Program-made: the position numbers and the translations under genes
The notes under the pieces: model-generated
Told to the model about the DNA's origin: nothing
The model's database searches: none
The model's input: only the letters and a program-made list of their open reading frames with translations
Part shown: positions 16,485-24,334 of the stretch, piece by piece
Position numbering within the stretch: the first letter of the stretch is position 1
Layout of the letters: each line of letters opens with the position of its first letter
Assembly (NCBI RefSeq): GCF_002075885.1
Contig: NZ_MDET01000016.1
Coordinates: 1-64,000, forward strand
Origin: Manganibacter manganicus
GTDB taxonomy: Bacteria > Pseudomonadota > Alphaproteobacteria > Rhizobiales > Rhizobiaceae
Reading direction: 5' to 3'
DNA: 64,000 nucleotides

Positions 16485-17005
16485 GTCTTCCCGTTTGGCG
16501 CGAGGAACCGGTCGGCCGCCATCACGATCGGGAAAGTTTCGACTGCGGCGACCACGCCATGAACGGGTTTCTGCGCAACCATGCCCGCAAGAACCATGAG
16601 CGCGGCGCTTCGAAAACGTCCTTGGCCGTGAGCAAGACGGACGAGGTCCTACTCGGCTTCTACACATTAAGTCCCGCTGAGGCCGAGTTCGAACGGGTTC
16701 CGGAAAAGTTCCGCAAAGGCCTTGGCCGCTACGCGGTCGGTGGGTTTCGCCTGGCGCGTATCGCCGTGTCGCGGAGCCAGCAGGGCAAAGGACTGGGCGG
16801 CCAGTTGCTGATGGCGGCGGGCCTGCGTTGCATCCGCGCCGCGGCGCAAGTCGGCGGAACGCTGATGTTCATCGACGCGAAGGACGAGCGGGTTGCGAAG
16901 TGGTATCGTTCGTATGGCGCCTTGAGCCTGGACGATCGGCCATTGTCCCTGTTCCTACCGCTTGCCTCTTTCGAAGCCGGCTTGCGCCTGGGCGGGAAAC
17001 TGTAG
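16481..17005 (+). CDS. GNAT-family acetyltransferase toxin (TacT-like)
   Basis: This 174-residue protein has the TacT/AtaT-type pattern: FDCGDHAMNGFLRNHARKN near residue 20, then LARIAVSRSQQGKGLGGQLL, the acetyl-CoA pyrophosphate loop at about 90-108, and WYRSYGALSL with the catalytic-type tyrosine. Toxins of this class acetylate aminoacyl-tRNA and block translation. It overlaps the antitoxin gene by 4 bases and ends 2 bases before the recombinase gene. Confidence 0.88.
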   Translation: MSLPVWREEPVGRHHDRESFDCGDHAMNGFLRNHARKNHERGASKTSLAVSKTDEVLLGFYTLSPAEAEFERVPEKFRKGLGRYAVGGFRLARIAVSRSQQGKGLGGQLLMAAGLRCIRAAAQVGGTLMFIDAKDERVAKWYRSYGALSLDDRPLSLFLPLASFEAGLRLGGKL

Positions 17006-17007
17006 TC

Positions 17008-18156
17008 ATGGCATCAGGGCGCAACCCAGGCGAGGATCCCGACAACGACCTTCCCGATATCGTCGACATCGTCGCGGCGATGGGGCGCGATGCCGCAACA
17101 CCTTCCGGCTCCGGCGTCGACGGGAACGCCCCCTCCCCTCCCCTTCCGGCAGTCACTAATCCACGCCTACCGGCGCATCTCGACGCGCTCGCCGGCCGTG
17201 CCCGCGATTACGTCGAGGCGGCGAGTTCCGCCAATACGCGGCGCGCCTACGCTGCCGACTGGCGCCATTTTGCCTCCTGGTGCCGCCGCCAGGGCATCGA
17301 GTTGCTTCCCCCCGATCCGCAGGTGGTCGGCCTCTACATCACCGCCTGCGCTTCGGGAAAGGCGACCGGCGACAAGAAGCCGAACTCCGTGTCGACCATC
17401 GAGCGTCGCCTCTCCTCGCTGACATGGAATTATGCCCAGCGCGGCCAGTCGCTCGACAGGAAGGACCGCCATATCGCCACCGTCATGGCCGGTATCCGCA
17501 ACACCCACGCCTCCCCTCCCCGCCAGAAGGAAGCGATTCTGCGTGACGATCTCGTTGCCATGCTGGAAGCGCTCGATCGTGGCACGCTGCGCGGCCTGCG
17601 CGACCGCGCCATGCTTCTCCTCGGCTTCGCCGGCGGATTGCGCCGCTCCGAGATCGTCGGCCTCGACGTCGGCCGTGATCAGACCGAAGACGGCCGCGGC
17701 TGGATCGAGATCCTCGACAAAGGCATGCTCGTTTCCCTGCGCGGCAAGACCGGCTGGCGGGAGGTGGAGATCGGGCGTGGCTCGTCCGATGCGACTTGCC
17801 CGGTCGTGGCGCTGGAAACCTGGCTCAAATTCGCCCGCATCGCGCATGGCCCCCTCTTCAGGCGCGTCACCGGCCAGGGCAAGGCGGTTAGCGCCGATCG
17901 GCTCAACGATCAGCAGGTTGCCCGACTGGTCAAACGGACGGCACTCGCCGCCGGCGTGCGCGGCGAGCTGACCGAGGGTGAGCGGGCGCAAAAGTTCGCC
18001 GGTCATTCGTTGCGCGCCGGCCTCGCCTCCTCGGCCGAGGTCGACGAACGCTATGTGCAGAAACAGCTCGGCCACGCCTCCGCCGAGATGACGCGAAAAT
18101 ACCAGCGCCGGCGCGACCGGTTTCGGGTCAACCTCACAAAAGCGTCGGGGCTGTGA
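17008..18156 (+). CDS. tyrosine recombinase/integrase
   Basis: This 382-residue protein has an N-terminal SAM-like core-binding domain (NTRRAYAADWRHFASWCRRQGI, in segments) and a catalytic domain. Arg I is in GGLRRSEIVGLD, His-x-x-Arg in GHSLRAG, and the C-terminal LGHASAEMTRKYQRR gives His III and the nucleophilic tyrosine. ATG 17008 is chosen because the longer frame overlaps the GNAT toxin gene. Rhizobial plasmids often carry such enzymes for dimer resolution or element excision. No att site could be recognised nearby. Confidence 0.88.
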   Translation: MASGRNPGEDPDNDLPDIVDIVAAMGRDAATPSGSGVDGNAPSPPLPAVTNPRLPAHLDALAGRARDYVEAASSANTRRAYAADWRHFASWCRRQGIELLPPDPQVVGLYITACASGKATGDKKPNSVSTIERRLSSLTWNYAQRGQSLDRKDRHIATVMAGIRNTHASPPRQKEAILRDDLVAMLEALDRGTLRGLRDRAMLLLGFAGGLRRSEIVGLDVGRDQTEDGRGWIEILDKGMLVSLRGKTGWREVEIGRGSSDATCPVVALETWLKFARIAHGPLFRRVTGQGKAVSADRLNDQQVARLVKRTALAAGVRGELTEGERAQKFAGHSLRAGLASSAEVDERYVQKQLGHASAEMTRKYQRRRDRFRVNLTKASGL

Positions 18157-18178
18157 AACGCCGCTTCCCCGGCTCTGC

Positions 18179-18523
18179 TCAGTGCGCAGCTTCCTTGTTA
18201 TTGGCGACCGCAGCGTCATTGGACGACAGTGCACGCAGCACGGCCTCCGGCTCCCGGTCCATGACACGAAGCAGTGTCCGGGCGGCACCGCTTGGTTGCC
18301 GCGTACCCTGCTCCCACTTCTTGTAGCCGGAAGGGCTGGTTCCGAGCACGGTTGCCATCTCGCCCTGAGTCAGGTCAAGCTTCTTTCGGATCGCCTTTGC
18401 GTCCACTGCGCCGACGTCGACAGTGTGGACCTTGACGCCGGGAACGTCCTTCCCCTGTGCATGCGCCAAGGCTTCCGACATGGCCTGGATCAGATCGGCG
18501 CCGAACTTTGTCATCTCGCTCAT
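18179..18523 (-). CDS. XRE-family antitoxin (HigA/NadS-like)
   Basis: This 114-residue protein has a helix-turn-helix at about 60-100 (IRKKLDLTQGEMATVLGTSPSGYKKWEQG, in segments), typical of antitoxins encoded after a RelE/HigB toxin. The preceding toxin gene overlaps it by 4 bases (ATGA). It likely binds the toxin and the palindrome at 18867-18885. Confidence 0.82.
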   Translation of the reverse strand: MSEMTKFGADLIQAMSEALAHAQGKDVPGVKVHTVDVGAVDAKAIRKKLDLTQGEMATVLGTSPSGYKKWEQGTRQPSGAARTLLRVMDREPEAVLRALSSNDAAVANNKEAAH

Positions 18524-18858
18524 GTCCTGCTCCTATTCGCGGCCTTGATCGCCTTGGCAAACGCGGCAACCGCTTTCGCTTCTTCCGGCCTCAGATCAAC
18601 CTTCTCATTTTTGGCGTATACCAGCAGCGCGTAGATTGGTGCGTCATCGCTGTACCAATAGTAGATGACCCTCGCGCCGCCGCGTTTGCCCTTGCCTTTG
18701 GCACCGAACCGCATCTTACGAACGCCACCGGCGCCTGGAATCTCGTCACCCACCTGCGGATTGGCTGCCAGAAAGTCGATCAGTTCCTTCCGTTCGTCGT
18801 CGCTGAATAGCTCCGCCGCCTGCTTGATGAACAATGGTGTCTCAGCGACGGTCTGCAT
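18520..18858 (-). CDS. RelE/HigB-like toxin
   Basis: This 112-residue protein has the RelE-fold pattern of HigB-2-like toxins: TPLFIKQAAELFSDDERKELIDFLAANPQVGDEIPGAGGVRKMRFG (in segments), GGARVIYYWYSDDAPIYALLVYAKNEKVDL. These are ribosome-dependent mRNA interferases. The ATG at 18858 has AGGAAG upstream; in-frame extension upstream runs through the operator. It is the first gene, with the antitoxin second, the HigBA order. Confidence 0.85.
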   Translation of the reverse strand: MQTVAETPLFIKQAAELFSDDERKELIDFLAANPQVGDEIPGAGGVRKMRFGAKGKGKRGGARVIYYWYSDDAPIYALLVYAKNEKVDLRPEEAKAVAAFAKAIKAANRSRT

Positions 18859-18866
18859 GCGCTTCC

Positions 18867-18885
18867 TATAACCCAATGGGGTATA
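18867..18885. promoter_or_regulatory. 19-bp operator-like palindrome before the HigBA-like pair
   Basis: TATAACCCAATGGGGTATA is palindromic except for one arm position and the centre base, 9 bases before the toxin start. It overlaps a TATA-rich promoter. It is the natural site for autorepression by the XRE antitoxin. Confidence 0.5.
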
Positions 18886-19883
18886 TATGAGATCACGCCG
18901 AGAAGAGTCAATGCCACCCTCGCTACAGGGACGTCTTCGGCGGAGTCTTTGTCCAAATCTATAACAATAGAAGCGCAGGAGAGGGAACCGCGTGCGGTGG
19001 GCTACGCGGCGATCGTCCACGCAGCACGGTTCCGGCGCATTGCGATCCCGGCCTCGCCTGTAGAGGCGCCAGCACGGCGTCAGCGCCGGCTAGACGCTCG
19101 TCGTCGTGCGGAGCCACCGCCTGGCGCACTTAACGGCCCCGCCTGAAATCACCAGTCAGCTTCAGCGGTTGCTTGAACGAACACCACGCGGAGAAATCAG
19201 TACGTGGTCCGTCATCGGTGAAAACCCGTTGGATCGGGCAAGGTGCCCTGACGGTCGAAGTGGAGTGATTTCCAAAACAATGGCTTCGGTCAAGCCATGG
19301 CGTCCCCCGGTCGTCGCAACCGGAGCCATGCTATTGCCGATAGCTCTACTCGGTATGCGACGGGATAAGATCCTTAACCGGGTGGCGGCTGCTCGAAAGG
19401 ATGGGAAGGATGATGAATACGGGTTTGGATATGCCCGTGGCTGGGTGGATTCAGACGATGGGGGAAAGAGGCGACCTCAGTCGGAGTTTATCCTCGACAG
19501 GTCGATGAAAGAGCGCGCCCGCTACGGGGACTTCGAGTTATTCGACGTTTGCGGAGGCGAGGGGCAGTTTGTTCGGATACTGCGGCCAGCGGCTTCCAGG
19601 CGGCTGACGTCGGCTCGATGGAATCCCCGCCTGATGATGCCGTCGTCGTGATCCGGAGCCGACGGCCATCTTGTGAGCGCGAGGTGGCTTCCCTTTTGCC
19701 ACGGCATCTGTGATCGTGTGGTCGCTATCTTAGCCCGGTCGGAATGCCGATGCTGCGATTAGATTTCGAAGTAGACCTTGGACGAACAGTCTGGTGTCCT
19801 CGAAGTTCGGTGTTACGATCCCAGTTTTGATCGTATCGATAAGCATGTGGTTTGGACTCTCCTTGATATGCAACGGCGTTGAA
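18886..19883. other. approximately 1-kb region with no supported gene
   Basis: This stretch lies between the HigBA-like pair and parS. The longest open frame (19106-19651, plus strand, 181 codons) has no recognisable domain and no clear ribosome binding site, so it is not called. Degraded genes or leader sequence for the rep operon are possible. No group II intron domain V or IS end was recognised. Confidence 0.5.
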
Positions 19884-19899
19884 GTTCCCCGCTGGGAAC
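19884..19899. promoter_or_regulatory. parS centromere site 1 (GTTCCCCGCTGGGAAC)
   Basis: This matches the repABC parS consensus GTTNNCNGCNGNNAAC, with one base breaking perfect symmetry. It lies 226 bases before repA. RepB is the ParB-type protein expected to bind it for plasmid partition and incompatibility. Confidence 0.82.
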
Positions 19900-19947
19900 T
19901 ATCACTGGCAAGGGTCCTGATTGCAGGCAGGATCCTCCTCCAACAAA

Positions 19948-19963
19948 GTTCCCAGCTGGGAAC
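19948..19963. promoter_or_regulatory. parS centromere site 2 (GTTCCCAGCTGGGAAC)
   Basis: This is a perfect 16-bp palindrome matching the repABC parS consensus, 64 bases downstream of site 1 and 162 bases before repA. Paired parS sites upstream of repA occur in several rhizobial repABC plasmids. Confidence 0.88.
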
Positions 19964-19979
19964 TTCCCGTCTCTCCCGT

Positions 19980-20006
19980 CCGATTTGCCGGATAATCCCG
20001 AATCGG
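19980..20006. promoter_or_regulatory. inverted repeat CCGATT-N15-AATCGG in the repA promoter region
   Basis: The repeat lies between parS site 2 and the repA start. RepA proteins repress the repABC promoter by binding inverted repeats there. Operator function is inferred from position. Confidence 0.35.
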
Positions 20007-20124
20007 GCTAACACTGGCTACGGTAAATAATCGAATTTCGGTATCTCTGCGTAGTTTCGACAGCGTTAATGGCTTGTTTACCACATCGCCCCTCAATAAC
20101 AGGTGTGGAACAAGGGAGAATCGG

Positions 20125-21306
20125 GTGACGCGTCATCTAAGCAGTTTGCAATTCATGAACACCTTCTCGACGAAACTCGAGAAGGCGCTCAACAATCTGC
20201 AATTGGCTCAATATCCGCCGGACGCCGTTCGGACGATGAGGAAGTTCACCTCGACGGAAGTCGCAGCGCTGCTTGGAGTGACCGAGGCATATATTCGACA
20301 AGTGTCCTTGAAAGGGCAGGGGCCAGAACCCGAAACAACAACAAACGGTAAGCGACTGTACTCACTTGATCAGGTGCTCGAACTCCGTATGCATCTGGCC
20401 GAGAAGGGGCGTAAGAAATGGATCAATCCTCGCCGCGTCGATGGTGAGGAATGCCAAGTCATCGCGATCACCAACTTCAAAGGCGGTTCCTCGAAAACCT
20501 CGACGACTATCCACCTCGGGCACTGGCTTGCATTGCGTGGCTATCGTGTGCTCGCCGTGGACATGGATCCTCAAGCGTCGCTGACCAGCTTACACGGCGC
20601 GTTGCCTGGGTTCGACTACCGGGAAGGAGATTCGCTCTATTCGGCTATCCGCTACGACAACCCTATACCGACGGATCGGGTCGTTCATAAAACGCACATC
20701 GCTGGGTTCGACGTGATTTGCGCTGGCCTCGAATTGACAGAGTTCGAAACCGCTGTTGCGCTTGAGATGCGGAAAACTGGCGGCACAGGCTTTCTGCTCA
20801 GGGTTTCGCAATCACTCGAACAGGTGACTGACAACTACGACGTCGTCCTACTCGATTGTGCGCCTTCTCTCAACTTCCTGACACTCTCGTCACTTACTGC
20901 AGCTACAGCCGTGTTGATCCCGGTTCCAGCCCACATGCTCGACGTGGATTCCACGGGTAAATTCCTGGAATTGGCGGCTTCGTACATGCAGATTCTGGAC
21001 GCGGCCGGATCAGGAGCGCACTGGGACTTCGCAAAATTTCTGATCACCAAGTTTGAAGGCAATGACCATCCGCAAGCCAACATGCAGGCTTTGATGCGGC
21101 AGGTTTTCGGAGACGACCTATTGCTCAATGCTGTGGCCAAGTCGACGGCGGTAGCCGACGCCCTCACATGGAAACAGAGCCTGTACGAGGTACAGAGGTC
21201 CCGTTTTTCAGCACCGAAGACGTATGATCGGGCAATCGAATCCATCAATGCAGCAAATGCGGAGATCGAGGGACTGATCACGGCAGCATGGGGGCGCGAA
21301 CAATGA
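20125..21306 (+). CDS. repA: plasmid partition protein RepA (ParA-type ATPase)
   Basis: This 393-residue protein has an N-terminal helix-turn-helix (about 45-75, FTSTEVAALLGVTEAYIRQ) used for promoter autorepression. The deviant Walker A is FKGGSSKTSTTIHL, Walker A' is LAVDMDPQASLTSL, and Walker B is YDVVLLDCAPSL. GTG 20125 is chosen for its GGGAG at 20114-20118; ATG 20155 is possible. RepA drives segregation with RepB and parS. Its stop overlaps the repB start. Confidence 0.95.
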   Translation: MTRHLSSLQFMNTFSTKLEKALNNLQLAQYPPDAVRTMRKFTSTEVAALLGVTEAYIRQVSLKGQGPEPETTTNGKRLYSLDQVLELRMHLAEKGRKKWINPRRVDGEECQVIAITNFKGGSSKTSTTIHLGHWLALRGYRVLAVDMDPQASLTSLHGALPGFDYREGDSLYSAIRYDNPIPTDRVVHKTHIAGFDVICAGLELTEFETAVALEMRKTGGTGFLLRVSQSLEQVTDNYDVVLLDCAPSLNFLTLSSLTAATAVLIPVPAHMLDVDSTGKFLELAASYMQILDAAGSGAHWDFAKFLITKFEGNDHPQANMQALMRQVFGDDLLLNAVAKSTAVADALTWKQSLYEVQRSRFSAPKTYDRAIESINAANAEIEGLITAAWGREQ

Positions 21307-22328
21307 GCCGCAAGGATTCCAAAGGCATGTTCGCCGCCGTTCTCGGTCAGCTCGGTACCGAGGAAGCGGAAACAGTAGCCGCTGTCCGCTCGACGTCGCC
21401 TCACCTGATGAAGGTTGCTGCGGGCGTTCGTCAGATGCAGGAAAGAAGCGAGTTGGCGGAAAGACTGCTGAAGGACGGCGAACAAATCGTCGAACTCGAT
21501 CCCGATGACGTTTTGCCTTCAACGATCCATGATCGCTTCGAAGGGGCATATGATGCAGCAGCCATCGCCGAGATCGTCGAGTCTATGCGGGAAAGAGGAC
21601 AGATCGTTCCAGGCCTTGTCCGTCCCGCTCCTGGCCGACCTGGTTCGTTCCAGATCGTGTACGGCCGTCGTCGGTTGGCCGCGGCACAGAGGCTCGGGAT
21701 AAAATTCAAGGCCACGGTCCGTGAGTTGACGGACGAACAGGCTGTCGTTTTCCAAGGCGAGGAAAATAGTGCCCGGCAAGATCTCTCCTACATAGAAAAG
21801 TGTTCCTTCGCGCTCGCACAGCAGAACGCCGGCTATAAGCGGGAGACCATCTGCGCGTCCCTTGCCACCGGAAAGTCGCATGTTTCAGAAATGATCAAGG
21901 TCGCGTCATCGATCGACGGGGAAGTTGTCCAGTTGATCGGCGCAGCGCCCGCAATCGGGCGGGGACGATGGGAAGACTTCGCACGCCGCTACGTCATCAA
22001 GGGAAACGCCTCCAAGGCCAAAGATTTCATTAAGAGGGGCAAGTTTCTCGAAGCCAGTTCAGACGATCGGTTCAACCTGCTGTTTTCCGCATTGCCCGAG
22101 GACGGAGTTTCCCTGGAAACCGGGAAATCGGTTGAGGAGAAGCCGAAGCAGAATACTTGGGCTCCTGAAGATAAATCGGTCAGCGTTCGCCTGAAAGATA
22201 ACGGAAAAACGGCAACGCTTGCAGTTGGGTCGACCGACGGATTGCGCTTTGCATCGTTCATCACTGAACAGCTAGACGACCTGTATCAGGCATTCCGGCT
22301 GTCTGAATCGAAACAAACAGGAGACTAG
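21303..22328 (+). CDS. repB: plasmid partition protein RepB (ParB-type)
   Basis: This 341-residue protein has the ParB N-terminal CTPase-type domain (LRPAPGRPGSFQIVYGRRRLAAAQRLG-like: GSFQIVYGRRRLAAAQ), a helix-turn-helix (YKRETICASLATGKSHVSEMIKVA) for parS binding, and a C-terminal dimerisation domain. ATG 21303 overlaps the repA stop, showing translational coupling. It should bind the two parS palindromes at 19884 and 19948. Confidence 0.95.
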   Translation: MSRKDSKGMFAAVLGQLGTEEAETVAAVRSTSPHLMKVAAGVRQMQERSELAERLLKDGEQIVELDPDDVLPSTIHDRFEGAYDAAAIAEIVESMRERGQIVPGLVRPAPGRPGSFQIVYGRRRLAAAQRLGIKFKATVRELTDEQAVVFQGEENSARQDLSYIEKCSFALAQQNAGYKRETICASLATGKSHVSEMIKVASSIDGEVVQLIGAAPAIGRGRWEDFARRYVIKGNASKAKDFIKRGKFLEASSDDRFNLLFSALPEDGVSLETGKSVEEKPKQNTWAPEDKSVSVRLKDNGKTATLAVGSTDGLRFASFITEQLDDLYQAFRLSESKQTGD

Positions 22329-22335
22329 AAACCGC

Positions 22336-22373
22336 AAAAGAAAAAGGCCCCCGAACGGCGAACCGCGGAAGCC
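22336..22373 (-). terminator. intrinsic terminator of the ctRNA
   Basis: On the minus strand GGCTTCCG pairs with the GGGGGCC side (with G-T pairs), followed by TTTTTCTTTT. It ends the ctRNA and, on the plus strand, is part of the repC leader structure that the ctRNA controls. Confidence 0.7.
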
Positions 22374-22391
22374 TCTCTCGTATTTGTAGCA
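22337..22391 (-). ncRNA. repABC counter-transcribed RNA (ctRNA/incA)
   Basis: The repB-repC spacer carries the conserved small antisense RNA gene of repABC plasmids. On the minus strand there is a -35 TTGACA (22426-22421), a 17-base spacer and a -10-like GATTCT (22403-22398), predicting a start near 22391. The RNA ends in a hairpin at 22373-22346 followed by a T-rich run. It pairs with the repC leader to block repC translation and is a main incompatibility factor. The exact 5' end is inferred. Confidence 0.8.
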
Positions 22392-22489
22392 GGATCGAGA
22401 ATCGCAAATCCGCGAATCACTGTCAAGAGTCATTACCGTCGATTCGGCGAGCAGGTTTCTTTTGCCCAATGAGAGGGTGAAGGAAGGAC

Positions 22490-23698
22490 ATGGAAACGGG
22501 CATTGCAACGACGCCTTTTGGGCGGCGGCCGATGTCGCTTGCCTTACTGGCAGCGCAAAACGATTCACAGGAAATCCCTGACGGCAAGGCCGTCGACAAG
22601 TGGCAGGCCTACCGGGATCTGTGCGAAGGAAAATCTGTTGTCGGCATCGGAGACCGCGCTCTCGCGGTTCTGGCGGCCTTGCTGTCGTTCTATCCAGACG
22701 ACGAACTGAGCGAGGAAAACGGGCTGGTCGTATTCCCGTCCAACAGGCAGTTGATCCTGCGCGCCCACGGGATGTCGGAACCAACCCTGCGGCGTCACCT
22801 GGCGGCTTTGGTCGCGAACGGCCTGGTCATCCGTCGGGACAGCCCGAACGGCAAACGATACGCCCGTAAGGGCAGGGGAGGGGCCTTCGAGGAGGCCTTT
22901 GGCTTCTCGCTGGCACCCATGCTGGCGCGCGCCGGCGAGTTCTCTGAGGCCGCCGAACGGGTGCGTGCCGGCAATCGCGCGCAGAAGCTCATGCGGGAAC
23001 GCATTACGCTGCACCGCAGAGACATCAGCAAGCTGATCGAGGCGGCCGTCGAGGAAGACGTTCCAGGCGACTGGGGCGGCCTCTGGAGGCGTTTTCGGGC
23101 CATTGTGGATGCAATCCCGCGCCGTGCGGCCGCTGCCGAGCTGGAGCCGATTGTCGGCGATTTGGCTGCGATCCGCGAGGAAGTGGATATCCTTCTGAAT
23201 TCACACATGAATGTCGAAGATTCAATCGGCAATGACAATCAAAGTGAGCGGCAGTATTCTGATTCAAACACCGACTCCCTTATTGAATTTGAACCTGCTT
23301 TGGAAAAAAGCGGGGCGGCGGCCGAGCCAAGACGAGAACCGCAGGAGCTGCCGAAGGGCTATCCATTGGGATTTGTACTGAAGGCGTGCCCGGAAATCAT
23401 CGACTATGCGGTCGACGGGATCGCCAGTTGGCGAGATTTAATGGCGGTGGCTGCCCAGGTGAGGGGATATCTCGGCGTCTCGCCGTCGGCGTACGAAGAC
23501 GCCTGCCATGTCATGGGCCCGGAAAACGCGGCGGTTGTCGTTGCCTGCATTCTGCAGCGCGCTCAGCACATCAATTCGGCTGGTGGTTATCTGAGGGCGC
23601 TTACCGAGAAGGCGAAGGCAGGGGAGTTCACCGTCGGGCCTATGCTGATGGCGGCATTCAAAGCGAACGGCTCGCCGCCAGACAGGGCGGCCGGGTAG
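22490..23698 (+). CDS. repC: plasmid replication initiator RepC
   Basis: This 402-residue protein has the RepC N-terminal winged-helix DNA-binding domain (GIGDRALAVLAALLSFYP, SNRQLILRAHGMSEPTLRRHLAALVANGLVIRRDSPNGKRYA, in segments) and the conserved C-terminal domain (YPLGFVLKACPEIIDYA, WRDLMAVAAQVRGYLGVSPSAYEDA). GGAAGGA precedes the ATG. RepC is the rate-limiting initiator, controlled by the ctRNA and by RepA/RepB repression. An AT-rich segment inside it is the probable origin. Confidence 0.95.
   Translation: METGIATTPFGRRPMSLALLAAQNDSQEIPDGKAVDKWQAYRDLCEGKSVVGIGDRALAVLAALLSFYPDDELSEENGLVVFPSNRQLILRAHGMSEPTLRRHLAALVANGLVIRRDSPNGKRYARKGRGGAFEEAFGFSLAPMLARAGEFSEAAERVRAGNRAQKLMRERITLHRRDISKLIEAAVEEDVPGDWGGLWRRFRAIVDAIPRRAAAAELEPIVGDLAAIREEVDILLNSHMNVEDSIGNDNQSERQYSDSNTDSLIEFEPALEKSGAAAEPRREPQELPKGYPLGFVLKACPEIIDYAVDGIASWRDLMAVAAQVRGYLGVSPSAYEDACHVMGPENAAVVVACILQRAQHINSAGGYLRALTEKAKAGEFTVGPMLMAAFKANGSPPDRAAG
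23208..23310. other. AT-rich segment inside repC, probable oriV
   Basis: This segment is markedly richer in A and T than the rest of repC and encodes a low-complexity linker (N, S, D, E rich). In characterised repABC plasmids oriV lies in such an AT-rich region within repC. The position is inferred from composition. Confidence 0.5.
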
Positions 23699-23766
23699 AT
23701 GTCCGCGGTGGCAAATCAAGTTGAGACCGTCCGGCTGTTTCGTTTCTCAAGCCAGGATGCCGCCCG

Positions 23767-23786
23767 GACCGGACTTCGGTCCGGTC
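23767..23786. terminator. TTCG-tetraloop hairpin after repC
   Basis: GACCGGAC-TTCG-GTCCGGTC forms an 8-bp stem with a stable tetraloop, 68 bases after the repC stop. There is no T tract, so it may be a factor-dependent terminator or a 3' stability element. Confidence 0.45.
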
Positions 23787-24157
23787 ATCCATGCTGGGAC
23801 GGATGCTAGGTCCTTCAGGATATTGGCCGCTTTTGCCCATTTGGCGAATGGCGTCGCGCGCAGAGCTCAGCGGATAGTTCCCCTTAAGCTCGACGGTTGG
23901 CTTGAATCAGCCAAGAACAACCTGGTAGGTTCTTTCGCCGGTGGCGCGTCGAAAAGGACATTGACGCCGTTCGAAACGCATCATCTCACCGTGGTCGAAT
24001 GGGCAAACCGAGGGCCAGATTACGCGCCTGAAGCTCATCAAGCAACAGATGTATGGGCGCGCAAAGCTGGATCTGCTGCAGCGCGATTGATCGGTGCATC
24101 GTAGGACTTGCACTTCTGCAAAAGTGCGTCAGAGTCAGTTCTCGGCGGAAATCAACA
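23787..24157. other. gap between repC and the transporter genes
   Basis: No gene, RNA or mobile-element end can be supported in these 371 bases. Short frames exist on both strands without recognisable motifs. Confidence 0.45.
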
Positions 24158-24283
24158 TCAGGTGTTCGTGAGCCGCTTCCACCTGCTCGCGGTAAAGGCA
24201 ATATCCATTGCCTTGGGATTCGGCTTCGAGATCTCGATGATATTGAAGCCGAATTCCTCCATCTTGGCGACGGCATGGAACAT
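24158..24283 (-). CDS. small hypothetical protein or gene remnant
   Basis: A 41-codon frame starts MFHAVAKMEEFGFNIIEI and contains SKPNPKAMDIAFTASRW. It has protein-like composition, unlike the other two frames here. A GTG five codons upstream (VQRT-MF) is an alternative start, and the frame is open further upstream without a good start. It lies 51 bases after the ribose-type permease stop, on the same strand. I do not recognise it. It could be a small transporter-linked protein or the tail of a lost gene. Confidence 0.35.
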   Translation of the reverse strand: MFHAVAKMEEFGFNIIEISKPNPKAMDIAFTASRWKRLTNT

Positions 24284-24334
24284 TGTTCGCTGCACCAGTC
24301 CTTGATCTGGCCATTTCCGTGCAGACCGAGCATA

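Noticed and set aside
19106..19651. 181-codon frame as a protein-coding gene
   Set aside because: No recognisable domain, no clear ribosome binding site and no partner genes; kept only as part of an unexplained region.
18886..19700. Group II intron remnant
   Set aside because: Some GTGCG-like segments were seen, but no domain V hairpin or reverse transcriptase sequence could be found.
19730..20014. 94-codon minus-strand frame across the parS sites
   Set aside because: It runs through both parS palindromes and has no recognisable motif.
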